Source of the DNA: Candidatus Peregrinibacteria bacterium
GTDB taxonomy: Bacteria; Patescibacteriota; Gracilibacteria; Peribacterales; Peribacteraceae
Direction: 5' to 3'
Assembly (NCBI GenBank): GCA_016196225.1
Contig: JACPXZ010000017.1
Span: 1-63,059 of the forward strand
DNA length: 63,059 nt
Position 1 is the stretch's first letter, and every line of letters starts with the position of its first letter. A program made the position numbers and the translations under genes. This document shows positions 1 to 7,669 of the stretch, piece by piece. The notes below the pieces were generated by a model. That model was not told where the DNA came from, did not search any database, and worked only from the letters and a program-made list of their open reading frames with translations.

Positions 1-81
1 CATTTTTTCTCCCCGCGCCAGACTACGGCTAATTTCTTCTCGTTCTTCATGAGTAAGTCGTTGATAGGTTGTGATATGCAT
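1..81 (-). CDS. IS30-family transposase, N-terminal fragment cut by window edge
   Basis: The first 27 codons of a minus-strand gene run off the window. The peptide contains YQRLTHEEREEISRSLARG, the typical N-terminal helix-turn-helix opening of IS30-family transposases. Upstream, bases 102-123 hold a sequence like an IS30 terminal inverted repeat (GTTGCGTTAG then ATTATTGAATCC), so the element probably ends near base 123. Only the start of the gene is visible, so its integrity cannot be judged. Confidence 0.7.
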   Translation of the reverse strand, partial: MHITTYQRLTHEEREEISRSLARGEKM

Positions 82-101
82 ACGGATCCATCATATGATC
101 C

Positions 102-123
102 GTTGCGTTAGATTATTGAATCC
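102..123. mobile_element. Probable terminal inverted repeat of the IS30-type element
   Basis: A 22-base segment just upstream of the transposase start resembles the outer end of IS30-family elements, which carry a GGATTCAA...CGCAAC type terminus when read inwards. The opposite end lies outside the window, so the repeat pairing cannot be confirmed. Confidence 0.4.
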
Positions 124-183
124 AAGTTACAAAAAGAACATACGGTTTATTGTTAGACAAAGGTGGCAAAAATGGATACAGCT

Positions 184-1065
184 CTATGAACGATTCAGAT
201 TTTTACCTCGCATCCATGCTGCTCCACTCATGACTCTTTTTCCCGGTTCTTGCACTTGGACAAGATGGATGGTTGATCCATTCACACATTTGAGCGCATA
301 CGCATCCGAAAACTCCTCGAGACTTGTTTCGATAAGCTTGAGTGATACCCCATGTATATCACAGATAACTCCCGGCCATGGGTTGAACGCACGCACTTTG
401 GTGTCAATTTCTTCTGCAGACAGATGCCCAAGATCAACAATCCCATCTGACCGGGAAAGCTTGGTACACATGGTGACCAATCGTGGATCCTGCGGAACGG
501 GTCGCAAGGGACACCTAAGAACATCAGTAAGAAGATCCGCACCAATTAATTTGAGACGATCATAAAGATCCAAAAATGTCGCACGGGACCCGACTGGAGT
601 GATCTTTTGACCCAGAACCGGCCCGGCATCCAGCTCTCGAACCATCTGCTGGAGTGTCACACCGGTTTCCTTGTCTCCCGCAAGGATGGCATGCTGAATC
701 GGCGAAGCTCCCCGCCACCTCGGCAAAAGCGATGCGTGGAGATTCACTGCTGCGATTTTAGGAATGGCTAAAAGTTCTTGTGAAAAAATTTGCCCGTACG
801 CAACAATGACAAAAAAATCGACCTCCCGTAACTCTTTTTGTTTCTCCAATTCTCGTATATGTACGGGTTGCAGAACTTTTATTCCATGCTTCTCTGCAAC
901 AATTTTCACCGGTGGTTCCGTCAGGATTTTTTTTCTCCCCACCCTCTTATCCGGTTGCGTGACTACCAACCGAACATCAAATGCCGGGTCTTTTACCAAT
1001 GCTTCGAGAGACGGCACCGCAAAATCGGGTGTGCCGAAGAAAACAACCGAGTGAATCGAAGTCAT
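184..1065 (-). CDS. fmt: Methionyl-tRNA formyltransferase
   Basis: Formylates the methionine on initiator tRNA using 10-formyl-tetrahydrofolate. The 293-residue product has the N-terminal formyltransferase Rossmann fold (FFGTPDFAVPSL near residues 9-20) and the catalytic set N108, H110 (NLHASLLPRWRG) and D146 (ELDAGPV). A C-terminal OB-like domain follows. I chose the ATG giving MTSIHSVVFFGTP because an in-frame extension to base 1308 is unconserved and runs through the divergent gene. A minus-strand TATACT ends 6 bases before this ATG, so the mRNA is probably leaderless. Length is slightly under the usual 310 residues. Confidence 0.95.
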   Translation of the reverse strand: MTSIHSVVFFGTPDFAVPSLEALVKDPAFDVRLVVTQPDKRVGRKKILTEPPVKIVAEKHGIKVLQPVHIRELEKQKELREVDFFVIVAYGQIFSQELLAIPKIAAVNLHASLLPRWRGASPIQHAILAGDKETGVTLQQMVRELDAGPVLGQKITPVGSRATFLDLYDRLKLIGADLLTDVLRCPLRPVPQDPRLVTMCTKLSRSDGIVDLGHLSAEEIDTKVRAFNPWPGVICDIHGVSLKLIETSLEEFSDAYALKCVNGSTIHLVQVQEPGKRVMSGAAWMRGKNLNRS

Positions 1066-1071
1066 AAAAGC

Positions 1072-1079
1072 AGTATAAT
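1072..1079. promoter_or_regulatory. Overlapping bidirectional -10 elements (fmt and SLH gene)
   Basis: The octamer AGTATAAT reads TATAAT on the plus strand (1074-1079) and TATACT on the minus strand (1077-1072). It lies 7 bases before the GTG at 1087 and 6 bases before the fmt ATG at 1065. One melted region could serve both genes. No good -35 is evident for either direction. Confidence 0.6.
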
Positions 1080-1086
1080 GAATCCC

Positions 1087-2334
1087 GTGCACTCTTTCCT
1101 CTTTCTTCTTGCGGTTTTGGTGGGATTGCCCGGATATGTATACGCTACGGATCTGGATGGGGACGGACTTCTCGATACTGTGGAAGACGGTAATCAAAAC
1201 GGCATTGTTGATGACGGAGAAACGGATTATCGGAATGCCGATACCGATGGCGGCGGCGAGGCCGACGGCGCCGAAGTCAATGCCGGCCGCAATCCTCTGG
1301 ATCGGCAAGATGACCTTACTTTTGATCGTGACAACGATGGACTCAGTAATGGAACCGAAGAGTCGTTTGGCACCGATCTGATGAACCCCGATAGCGACGA
1401 TGACGGCATTCTTGATGGCAGCGATCCTTTCCCGTTGGATACGGCGTTTACCAGCGATGCGGACGAAGACGGCATTGCCGACGAATGGGAAGAACGGTAT
1501 AACCTCACTTCCAACCGCAAAATGGACGCGCTCCTCGATGAAGACGGGGATGGATTAAGCAACGTGGAAGAATTCATCGAAGGGACAGATCCCCTCAACC
1601 CGGATAGCGATCGAGACGGCATCGTCGATGGTATGGAAAAGGATCGGGGTTCTGACCCTGCAGAGAATCCTTGTCTGATCTTTACTCCGCCGCGCGTGAG
1701 CTTTGATGATACGTTGCACCACTGGGCAGAAACATTTGTTCTACGGCTTCATCGCACAAAAATCCTCCCGGATCATCCGCGAATCATTGATGGATATGCA
1801 GAAAACAATCGTACGCTCTTCCATCCCGATCAACCCATTTCACGATTCGAACTCCTGAAAATCGCACTCCTCGGGAGTTGTATTCCCCTCGCCGAAGATC
1901 GAGAACGACTCTCTTTGAGCTTTGTTGACCTTCCGTCCACTCCCCGCCCCTTTGAAAGCGCCGACCGGATTCTCCGTCGCCGTGTCGTATATACAGCCGT
2001 CCGACATGGGATCGTCCAGGGATACACGGATGGCTCCCTCCGCCCCGACGATCCCATTAATCGCGCAGAGGCATTGAAAATTCTTCTCAAGTCCTCCAAC
2101 CTTCCCGCTCCATACACAACGCAGTCCATCACCTTTACCGATATCCAATCATCGGACTGGTTTGTGCCATTCGTCGAGCGGGCACTCTGGTATCGCCTCG
2201 TCACGGGATATGAGGATTTGACCTTCCGACCCGGGGAGTTCATCACTCGTGCCGAAGCCGCCAAACTCCTCTACTTGATCATGCTGATCAATCCATGGAT
2301 TAATGGATATGTGTTACCAGCGGAAGGCCTATAA
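1087..2334 (+). CDS. Exported SLH-domain protein with calcium-binding repeats
   Basis: Predicted cell-surface protein of about 415 residues. A hydrophobic signal peptide (SFLFLLAVLVGLPGYVYA) is followed to about residue 190 by many DxDxDGxxD repeats of the thrombospondin type 3/EF-hand kind (DLDGDGLLD, DEDGDGLSN, DSDRDGIVDG), which bind calcium. The rest is SLH-like repeats (FVDLP, GYTDGSLRPDDPINRAEALK, FTDIQSSDW, FRPGEFITRAEAAK), which anchor proteins to wall polymer. An ATG at 1078 lies inside the TATAAT, so a leaderless GTG start at 1087 is more likely. The gene at 49670-52057 has a related C-terminus. Confidence 0.85.
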   Translation: MHSFLFLLAVLVGLPGYVYATDLDGDGLLDTVEDGNQNGIVDDGETDYRNADTDGGGEADGAEVNAGRNPLDRQDDLTFDRDNDGLSNGTEESFGTDLMNPDSDDDGILDGSDPFPLDTAFTSDADEDGIADEWEERYNLTSNRKMDALLDEDGDGLSNVEEFIEGTDPLNPDSDRDGIVDGMEKDRGSDPAENPCLIFTPPRVSFDDTLHHWAETFVLRLHRTKILPDHPRIIDGYAENNRTLFHPDQPISRFELLKIALLGSCIPLAEDRERLSLSFVDLPSTPRPFESADRILRRRVVYTAVRHGIVQGYTDGSLRPDDPINRAEALKILLKSSNLPAPYTTQSITFTDIQSSDWFVPFVERALWYRLVTGYEDLTFRPGEFITRAEAAKLLYLIMLINPWINGYVLPAEGL

Positions 2335-2370
2335 AAACAATATCGAAGAACAATATACAGAATACACACA

Positions 2371-2497
2371 TGTCACCCTGAGGTGCGAGTCCTGAGCTTC
2401 ACGAAGGACGAGCCTCGAAGGGTCATCATAATGAATATTCCTTTTACGATGCTTCGAGGCTCTCTACGCTTCGCTTCGTTCGCACCTCAGCATGACA
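2371..2497. repeat. Dispersed palindromic repeat, copy 1
   Basis: The element begins TGTCACCCTGAGGTGCGAG and ends in the inverted form GCACCTCAGCATGACA, with the internal motifs CGAGCCTCGAAGG and GATGCTTCGAGGCTC. A second copy is at 4440-4517. It is non-coding, palindromic at both ends, and placed between genes like a small MITE or REP-type repeat. Confidence 0.75.
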
Positions 2498-2508
2498 AAC
2501 AATCGCCT

Positions 2509-2793
2509 TTACATCTTCGTCTTCATCTCCTGCAATGCCTCGATAAATTTATCGAGATCTTCCGAGTCAAACATGATCGTCGTCTTTTGGCCGCCACGGG
2601 ACTTCTCGGAGACCTTGAAAAACCGTCCGTTATTCGATTCTTTAAGATCGATGTAGAACGTCCGCTGACGACCGTGGATCGTGACAGAATGAACATCCGA
2701 TGCATACGATCGTCCGCCACCGGACGTAGCTGTACGACTGGTCGAATCTCCATTCGATGAAGAACCTGACAACTCTGACATGGGATCAAACAT
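2509..2793 (-). CDS. PUR-alpha-like nucleic-acid-binding protein (DUF3276)
   Basis: A 94-residue protein with a flexible Ser/Gly-rich N-terminus (to about residue 30) and one PUR repeat containing RTFYIDLKESNNGRFFKVSE and DSEDLDKFIEALQEM, matching the DUF3276/PUR family that binds single-stranded DNA or RNA. Bacterial versions usually act as dimers. It lies between the surface protein gene and metG; the 96-base gap to metG has no obvious feature. Target and role are unknown. Confidence 0.8.
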   Translation of the reverse strand: MFDPMSELSGSSSNGDSTSRTATSGGGRSYASDVHSVTIHGRQRTFYIDLKESNNGRFFKVSEKSRGGQKTTIMFDSEDLDKFIEALQEMKTKM

Positions 2794-2889
2794 ATAAAAT
2801 AAGGTAAAGAATTAAATGTTGCCCACACCCAACCTCCAGTATCGTTTCGTCTTTCGGTTTAAGCGTTGAGCATGGTTAGATTAGCATTC

Positions 2890-4392
2890 TTACAAGACCG
2901 GCGCAAAGAGAATTTTTGGCTCACCGATGCGCTTCCAATCTTTGCATGCCCCCCACTCCTTGAGATCCCCAAGAACAAAATCCTTATCGAGCATCCGATC
3001 GGCATAGGGAACATTCAATTGTCTCGAAATTTCCTGTGCGGTTCCAGGCACGAAAGGTAAAAGAAGCAAAGCAATATGCCGAAGACGCTCCGCTAAAAAA
3101 GAAAGTTCTTCTTTTTTTTCTTTACCCTTTAGTGCCCAAACTTTACGAGCATCAATATAGCGGTTACTCAAGTTCGCCAATATAAGTGGATCTTGAATGG
3201 CATTAAAAAGATCGAGATCATTCATTTTTTTCTCATACTGACCCCATCCTTCCCATTCTTCCTCTTTCTTCATCGACCCCAGATATCCATCTTCTTTGTT
3301 CATCAGCACAAGAACCCGGTTCAAAAGATTTCCAATATCATTCCGCAACTTCGCATCATAAAGTTTCGTAAACCTCTCCCACGAAAAATCCCCGTCATTC
3401 CCAACGGGGATTTCGTGCAGTAAGTAAAATCTCAACGCATCGACCCCATACTTTTCAATCACATTCGTCGGATCCACGGTGTTCCCGATACTCTTGCTCA
3501 TTTTTTGCCCATCGCTCGTGATAAATCCATGAATGAGAAGTCTGTCCGGTATGCGCACTCCTGCATGTTTCAACATCGCTGGCCAGATCAACGCATGGAA
3601 CCGCGCAATGTCCTTCCCGATCACATGAGTCACTTCCGCGGGACTATCCCAATACGAGCGATCTTCGTGATCGGTAAAAAAACCCAAACTGGAAATATAG
3701 TTTGTGAGTGCATCACACCACACATACATCACTTGCGATTCGTCTCCCGGAACAGGGATCCCCCACTCCAGACTCTCTTTGGGACGAGAGAAGGACACAT
3801 CCTCCAACCCCTGCTCAATGAGCGACAATGTTTCCGGTGCACGGAAGTCTGGAACAATCTTGTAATCGTTCTTCAATAATTTTTTAAGCCATGCAGCTTC
3901 TTTTGATAGAAGGAAAAACCAGTTCTCTTCGGTCACTTCTTCCGGAACACGCTGATGATTGGGGCACTTCCCATCTATGAGATCTTTCTTGGTCATAAAC
4001 CGCTCGCAGCCGGTGCAGTAGAGACCTTTATACTTTTTCTTTTCCAGTACTCCTGCCTTGGCAAGACGTATCCACAGTTCTCTGACGGTCGGCCAGTGTT
4101 CCTCTTGATCGGTCGTCCGAATAAAATGATCGGAGGAAATATTCAAATCATGATAGAGATCCTTAAAGAGAGGGACATTGCGATCCACCAGCTCCTTTGG
4201 CGTTATTCCTTCCCTATCTGCCGTCTGCTCAATTTTCACCCCATGTTCATCCGTCCCGATTTGGAATCTCACTTCATCTCCACTGAGTCTCCACCAACGC
4301 GCAATCGCATCCGCTAGTACCTTCTCCAACACATGCCCCATATGCGGAGGCGCATTGGGGTAATCAATGGCCGTCGTGATGTAGCGACGCAT
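2890..4392 (-). CDS. metG: Methionyl-tRNA synthetase
   Basis: Charges tRNA(Met). The 500-residue class I enzyme shows the HIGH-like PHMGH (residues 16-20), the zinc knuckle CTGCERF...GKCPNH at about 127-147, the KMSKS loop KMSKSIGN at about 300 and an anticodon-binding helical domain. It lacks the C-terminal tRNA-binding EMAP-like domain found in longer homologues. The ATG giving MRRYITTAIDYPNAPPHMGH fits the family start; a 16-residue upstream extension does not look conserved. Confidence 0.96.
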   Translation of the reverse strand: MRRYITTAIDYPNAPPHMGHVLEKVLADAIARWWRLSGDEVRFQIGTDEHGVKIEQTADREGITPKELVDRNVPLFKDLYHDLNISSDHFIRTTDQEEHWPTVRELWIRLAKAGVLEKKKYKGLYCTGCERFMTKKDLIDGKCPNHQRVPEEVTEENWFFLLSKEAAWLKKLLKNDYKIVPDFRAPETLSLIEQGLEDVSFSRPKESLEWGIPVPGDESQVMYVWCDALTNYISSLGFFTDHEDRSYWDSPAEVTHVIGKDIARFHALIWPAMLKHAGVRIPDRLLIHGFITSDGQKMSKSIGNTVDPTNVIEKYGVDALRFYLLHEIPVGNDGDFSWERFTKLYDAKLRNDIGNLLNRVLVLMNKEDGYLGSMKKEEEWEGWGQYEKKMNDLDLFNAIQDPLILANLSNRYIDARKVWALKGKEKKEELSFLAERLRHIALLLLPFVPGTAQEISRQLNVPYADRMLDKDFVLGDLKEWGACKDWKRIGEPKILFAPVL

Positions 4393-4439
4393 ATACGCTA
4401 GCTTAGCGTGAAGCAACAGATACAAACAACACACATACA

Positions 4440-4517
4440 TGTCATCCTGAGGTGCATTGCGGATTCTTTTATGATGCTTCGAGGCTCGTCCTGCCGGACT
4501 CGCACCTCAGCATGACA
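4440..4517. repeat. Dispersed palindromic repeat, copy 2
   Basis: A shorter version of the element at 2371-2497. It has the same TGTCATCCTGAGGTGC start, GATGCTTCGAGGCTCGTCC core and CGCACCTCAGCATGACA end. It sits between metG and the pilin-like gene group. The rest of the gap (4518-4584) shows only another partial CCTCGAAGGATCATTA motif from the same repeat. Confidence 0.75.
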
Positions 4518-4584
4518 AGCAATGCCTCGAAGGATCATTAAAAATTCCATTCCTCGTAGTCTTCCTATTTTTTTCTCTCCAGAA

Positions 4585-4983
4585 TTAATTAGTTGCCGCT
4601 GTGATCGCCCCCTCCACCCAGTTCATCACCGCCGGTGCCACAATGGCAATCGCAACTCCCAAAAGCGCCCACATCGCAATCTTCTTCCCTTCATTTAATC
4701 CTTCGGCATTCCCCCGGGACATCGAGATCTTTATACCTGCATAAACAAGCACCGCCACAGCCGTTCCTCCAATGATCGACGAGATGAAAAGGGTAATGGC
4801 TCTTACCACCGCAAAAACAGACTGACTTCCGCTACCGGAACCGAGTTGGCAAAATGCATTGTTACAAATCGTTGTAAACATCCCGCCCACTCCCGGTCCG
4901 CTCCCCATGAGTGTCCTCAGCACATCCGCATGTGCCGCTTGCGGTACGGAGAGAAGCCGAAAAATAGTGTCCAGTATCTGCAT
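4585..4983 (-). CDS. Pilin-like (TrbC/VirB2-type) membrane protein
   Basis: A 132-residue protein with an N-terminal hydrophobic or signal segment, a short cysteine-containing stretch (ICNNAFCQLG) and two long membrane helices near residues 60-85 and 100-120, separated by a basic loop SRGNAEGLNEGKK. This hairpin of two helices around a charged loop is the layout of VirB2/TrbC-type pilins common in Patescibacteria. It is last in a run of three similar genes with 1-3 base gaps, so they are likely co-transcribed. Assignment is by architecture only. Confidence 0.7.
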   Translation of the reverse strand: MQILDTIFRLLSVPQAAHADVLRTLMGSGPGVGGMFTTICNNAFCQLGSGSGSQSVFAVVRAITLFISSIIGGTAVAVLVYAGIKISMSRGNAEGLNEGKKIAMWALLGVAIAIVAPAVMNWVEGAITAATN

Positions 4984-4986
4984 ACG

Positions 4987-5547
4987 CTATACGCCAAAGA
5001 AGGACGTCACCGCCTGAATCGCTGCATTGGCGATATTGACGACAATAGCACCACCAATTGACCACGCAATCATAAATCGTGCACGATTGAATTCTTCGGG
5101 CTTTCCCCGTGCAAAAACAGCTCGCATCCCTCCAAATACAATGATGATGGTGAAGAGTCCGTTAAAGATCGTCACAAGCATGGTGAGAGCCGCCCCCATA
5201 AGACTCACTTCATCCGTTACCGCGACGAGTGACCCTTCGGTCACGACCACATTGACGATCATGCGCGCCATGATGGCAACGCCCAATCCCGCAAGAGCAT
5301 AGATCATGCCCCACCGCGCTTCGGTCGTTTTACCCTCATCCCCCCAACTGAACATCATATTAAATCCTGCAACCACTAAAAAAATAAGAGAAATACCGGT
5401 TGCAATTCGAAGGAGCATATCCACAATCGCCGGGATCGCTTCATCCGCAATGACATTCGACGCACCACCAACCATACCGGGCACCGGCGGGGGGGCAAGT
5501 GCAAAAACGGTATCGGGAAAACTCGTCAATATCGCTATGATATCCAT
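4987..5547 (-). CDS. Pilin-like multi-helix membrane protein
   Basis: A 186-residue protein with a cleavable-looking N-terminus (FPDTVFALAPPPVPG) and four hydrophobic segments. The second half of the first pair carries SWGDEGKTTEARWGM, and the last pair carries RGKPEEFNRARFM, so the protein looks like two VirB2-type helical hairpins in tandem. It sits between two other pilin-like genes in one apparent operon. It may form part of a type IV secretion or DNA-uptake apparatus, but no direct catalytic motif is present. Confidence 0.65.
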   Translation of the reverse strand: MDIIAILTSFPDTVFALAPPPVPGMVGGASNVIADEAIPAIVDMLLRIATGISLIFLVVAGFNMMFSWGDEGKTTEARWGMIYALAGLGVAIMARMIVNVVVTEGSLVAVTDEVSLMGAALTMLVTIFNGLFTIIIVFGGMRAVFARGKPEEFNRARFMIAWSIGGAIVVNIANAAIQAVTSFFGV

Positions 5548-5548
5548 A

Positions 5549-5935
5549 TCAATTGTAGAAAACGGGATTAAGGAACTTCATAAAGGAACTCACAACCGCA
5601 AGAAGAAGCAAACCGGCAATGGACCACAGCGCTTTGGATACCCCTTCGCTGCGCTTACTCGGATCACCACCCGAATTGAGAATCATAAACCCTCCAATAA
5701 GTACATTAAGAATACAAAACCCCGCAGCCACGCCAAAGATCCATTGTTGTGCGATCCTAAAGTAATCATAGACAATCTGAATCGTTCCAACAGGCGATGG
5801 ATTCAACGTGGTTGTCGAATCGTCCAATGACTGCAGGAGCCGTACGCCCTTCCGCGGGGGGAGCATCCCGGGTGCTGCTGCCCACACCGACCCCTCGATC
5901 CACCATCGTAAAAGAAGCTTAAAAAACATTTCCAT
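5549..5935 (-). CDS. Pilin-like (TrbC/VirB2-type) membrane protein
   Basis: A 128-residue protein with an N-terminal hydrophobic leader and two membrane helices joined by the loop NSGGDPSKRSEGVSKALW. The GGDPSKRSEG motif recurs in pilin-like proteins of Patescibacteria. It is the first of the three-gene group and ends one base before the next gene begins. By homology of layout it is a candidate subunit of a conjugation-like pilus; no experimental role is implied. Confidence 0.7.
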   Translation of the reverse strand: MEMFFKLLLRWWIEGSVWAAAPGMLPPRKGVRLLQSLDDSTTTLNPSPVGTIQIVYDYFRIAQQWIFGVAAGFCILNVLIGGFMILNSGGDPSKRSEGVSKALWSIAGLLLLAVVSSFMKFLNPVFYN

Positions 5936-5971
5936 TCATTATAGCAGATCTAATACCCAAAAGCGATAGTT

Positions 5972-6349
5972 TTACGTATGCGTTGCGACCATTTCTTCTT
6001 TTGCTTCTTCCTTCACCGCCTTGAGTTCTTTGGCAAGATACACGGTGAGGAATGTTCGGAGTGCAATGATTGCAGCGAGCTTCCCCAAATCATCCCAAGT
6101 CGGTTCGACCAACGACTCAATGATGTCCTTCCCGACGAGGAACTCGAGTCCGAGTGCCAAATGTTGTCCGAGTTCAATCCGGATATCCGAGAGAAGATTC
6201 TTCTTTTGGAAAAACTGCCAGAGGAACAAGCTCACTCCTTTGATACATCCAAACATCATGATCCCGATCCCGATGTATCCAATAATTGCCGCAACGGCAT
6301 TACTGATCATACTTAACGCCTCAACCGATTCGAAGAGAAGGAGATCCAT
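5972..6349 (-). CDS. DUF1622 family membrane protein
   Basis: A 125-residue membrane protein. A first helix (VAAIIGYIGIGIMMFGCIKG) is followed by a cytosolic stretch with RIELGQHLALGLEFLVGKDI, the hallmark of DUF1622, then a second helix (LGKLAAIIALRTFLTVYLAK) and a charged tail. The family is widespread and of unknown function. It is preceded on its strand by a short AT-rich intergenic stretch and precedes the pilin-like genes by 36 bases, so it could belong to the same transcript. Confidence 0.85.
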   Translation of the reverse strand: MDLLLFESVEALSMISNAVAAIIGYIGIGIMMFGCIKGVSLFLWQFFQKKNLLSDIRIELGQHLALGLEFLVGKDIIESLVEPTWDDLGKLAAIIALRTFLTVYLAKELKAVKEEAKEEMVATHT

Positions 6350-6408
6350 TTAATACGTGTATTTCTCTTCTATTATAACAAAAAAAAGCCTATCAATCTA
6401 CTGGAGAA

Positions 6409-6438
6409 TGGAGCTCTAAACTAGAGGCTATTAGAACT
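6409..6438. repeat. Degenerate tRNA-Gly 3'-end (att-like) copy 1
   Basis: TGGAGC followed by TCTAAACTAGAGGCT and ATTAGAACT. TGGAGC is the reverse complement of the encoded CCA plus discriminator and the first acceptor bases of the tRNA-Gly genes in this window. The sequence is nearly identical to the copy at 7664 and similar to that at 37038. It stands about 50 bases before the NYN gene and has the same orientation as all other copies. Confidence 0.6.
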
Positions 6439-6485
6439 GCGATACTCTCGGGGATGACGGTGGCGTGAGGTACGATGCCGCACAC

Positions 6486-7061
6486 ATGGCCGTTCCGTTC
6501 TTCACACTCAAAGGCAAGACGCTCGTCCTCATCGACTGGGCAAACGTCTTCCACGCGCAGCACAAGAACGGGTGGAACGTCGATACCCGCAGACTTTTCA
6601 CCCTCTTCAAGAATCATCAGGAGGTGCAGGACATCGTCCTGTTCCACGGCACCGATCAACACGCCAAGTCGGAGTCGTTCCTCAATGAGCAAGTCGCCAT
6701 CGGCTATCGCATCGTGACAAAGGCTGTGAAGAAGGTGCCGGTGACCACGGATCATGAAGGAAATCAACTCTCAAAGCTCATCCTACGGCGCAAATGCGAT
6801 TTTGATGTGGAGATCTCTAAGGAAATTCTCCTCAATCTCGATCAATTCCAGGGCTTCATCCTCGTGAGCGGCGACGGCGACTACGCTCCGATCTTCGATG
6901 TGCTCCGAGAGCGTCACAAACAAGCGATCCTCGTCTTCCCAAAGGGAGGGCTTGGACGTGAGTACATCGAACATGAACAGCGGAAGAGAGCGATCTTCCT
7001 CTGTTCACTCGAACGTCTACGACCGTTCATCGAGACAATAGTTCGACGTGGCCTGTCCTGA
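6486..7061 (+). CDS. NYN-domain (LabA/PIN-like) putative ribonuclease
   Basis: A 191-residue NYN-family protein. Conserved acidic residues of the PIN-like active site are visible: VLIDWANVF (D near residue 17), KCDFDVEISKEI and VSGDGDYAPIFD. Such proteins act as metal-dependent RNases. I start at the ATG giving MAVPFFTLKG because the strong homology starts there. It is a single-gene module, preceded by the att-like repeat at 6409 and followed by a hairpin belonging to the opposite strand. Its place in an accessory array suggests a defence or mobile role, but that is inference. Confidence 0.8.
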   Translation: MAVPFFTLKGKTLVLIDWANVFHAQHKNGWNVDTRRLFTLFKNHQEVQDIVLFHGTDQHAKSESFLNEQVAIGYRIVTKAVKKVPVTTDHEGNQLSKLILRRKCDFDVEISKEILLNLDQFQGFILVSGDGDYAPIFDVLRERHKQAILVFPKGGLGREYIEHEQRKRAIFLCSLERLRPFIETIVRRGLS

Positions 7062-7084
7062 GTGAAGCCGAAAGGGCTCACCGT

Positions 7085-7119
7085 AAAAAATATCCCGGCG
7101 GGACCGAAATCCCGTCGGG
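7085..7119 (-). terminator. Rho-independent terminator, minus strand
   Basis: The stem CCCGGCGGGA/TCCCGTCGGG (7094-7119) has a 6-base loop. On the minus strand it is followed by ATATTTTTT. It would end a transcript of the small minus-strand gene at 7187-7441; there is no T-run for the plus-strand NYN gene. Confidence 0.7.
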
Positions 7120-7186
7120 CGTGATTGGCTCCATTATAGCAACGGGATGATTTTAGTCAAAGGCTTTTTGCAGATTGGGTTTCTCT

Positions 7187-7441
7187 TTATGCCGCTCCTC
7201 CTGCTATGGCCGCTATCCCAACAGCAGAAATATCTGGGCCGTATCCGTCGGATTTGGAAAGGAGCAGAGAAAATCCCCTCTCATGAAACAATCGGACTAC
7301 TTCCTCTTTCACTGCCTCCGTTGCCTCAAAGACAATATAGTTGGCGGAAGCTTCCAGTACCTGTACTCCCTCTTTCCCTTGAAGCACGCCCCGCATCACC
7401 TGTATACCAGATGTGGGGACGGCTTCCCGCCACTTTCTCAC
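7187..7441 (-). CDS. Small hypothetical protein
   Basis: An 84-codon minus-strand frame with a GTG start. The peptide looks protein-like: a mixed alpha/beta stretch (VQVLEASANYIVFEATEAVK) followed by an amphipathic helix (EEVVRLFHERGFSLLL) and a Gly/Ala-rich tail (AVGIAAIAGGAA). I do not recognise the family. A convincing minus-strand terminator lies 70 bases downstream, which supports transcription. No Shine-Dalgarno or clear -10 is visible. It lies inside the accessory array between two att-like repeats. Confidence 0.45.
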   Translation of the reverse strand: MRKWREAVPTSGIQVMRGVLQGKEGVQVLEASANYIVFEATEAVKEEVVRLFHERGFSLLLSKSDGYGPDISAVGIAAIAGGAA

Positions 7442-7529
7442 CTAACATCTGTGCTGTCCACTTTGCCATGCCGGCATGCTGGCCTCACCAGGGCCTGTTG
7501 TCAACAGTGCAGCCATCTTTTGTTCAACT

Positions 7530-7669
7530 GCCCCAGTAGCAGATGCTCTCTGTTCGTCGCATCGCTACAGGGCACTCAGTACATGTGGCCTGCCACGAAG
7601 TCATGGAGCAGTTTTGGCATTTTTCAAAATGCCAAGCCGAAGGCTCCTGCGACATGTACTTCGTGGAGC
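7530..7669. repeat. R1 hairpin repeat, copy 1
   Basis: A 140-base repeat with one mismatch (7659) to the copy at 9528-9667. It folds into two adjacent imperfect hairpins. The left one is 7530-7573 (GCCC..GTAGC..GATGC pairing with GCATC..GCTAC..GGGC). The right one, 7593-7666, is closed by CCACGAAGT/ACTTCGTGG, with an inner perfect stem TTGGCATTTT/AAAATGCCAA at 7614-7635. The right stem ends exactly at the TGG (CCA complement) of a degenerate tRNA end. On the minus strand it holds a 43-codon frame (7524-7655) with a CxxC-x8-CxxC pattern. Confidence 0.9.

Noticed and set aside
838-1086. N-terminal extension of the SLH protein back to 838, or the ATG at 1078
   Set aside because: The extension is antisense to fmt coding sequence, and the 1078 ATG lies within the TATAAT. 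A GTG at 1087 gives a clean signal peptide at leaderless spacing.
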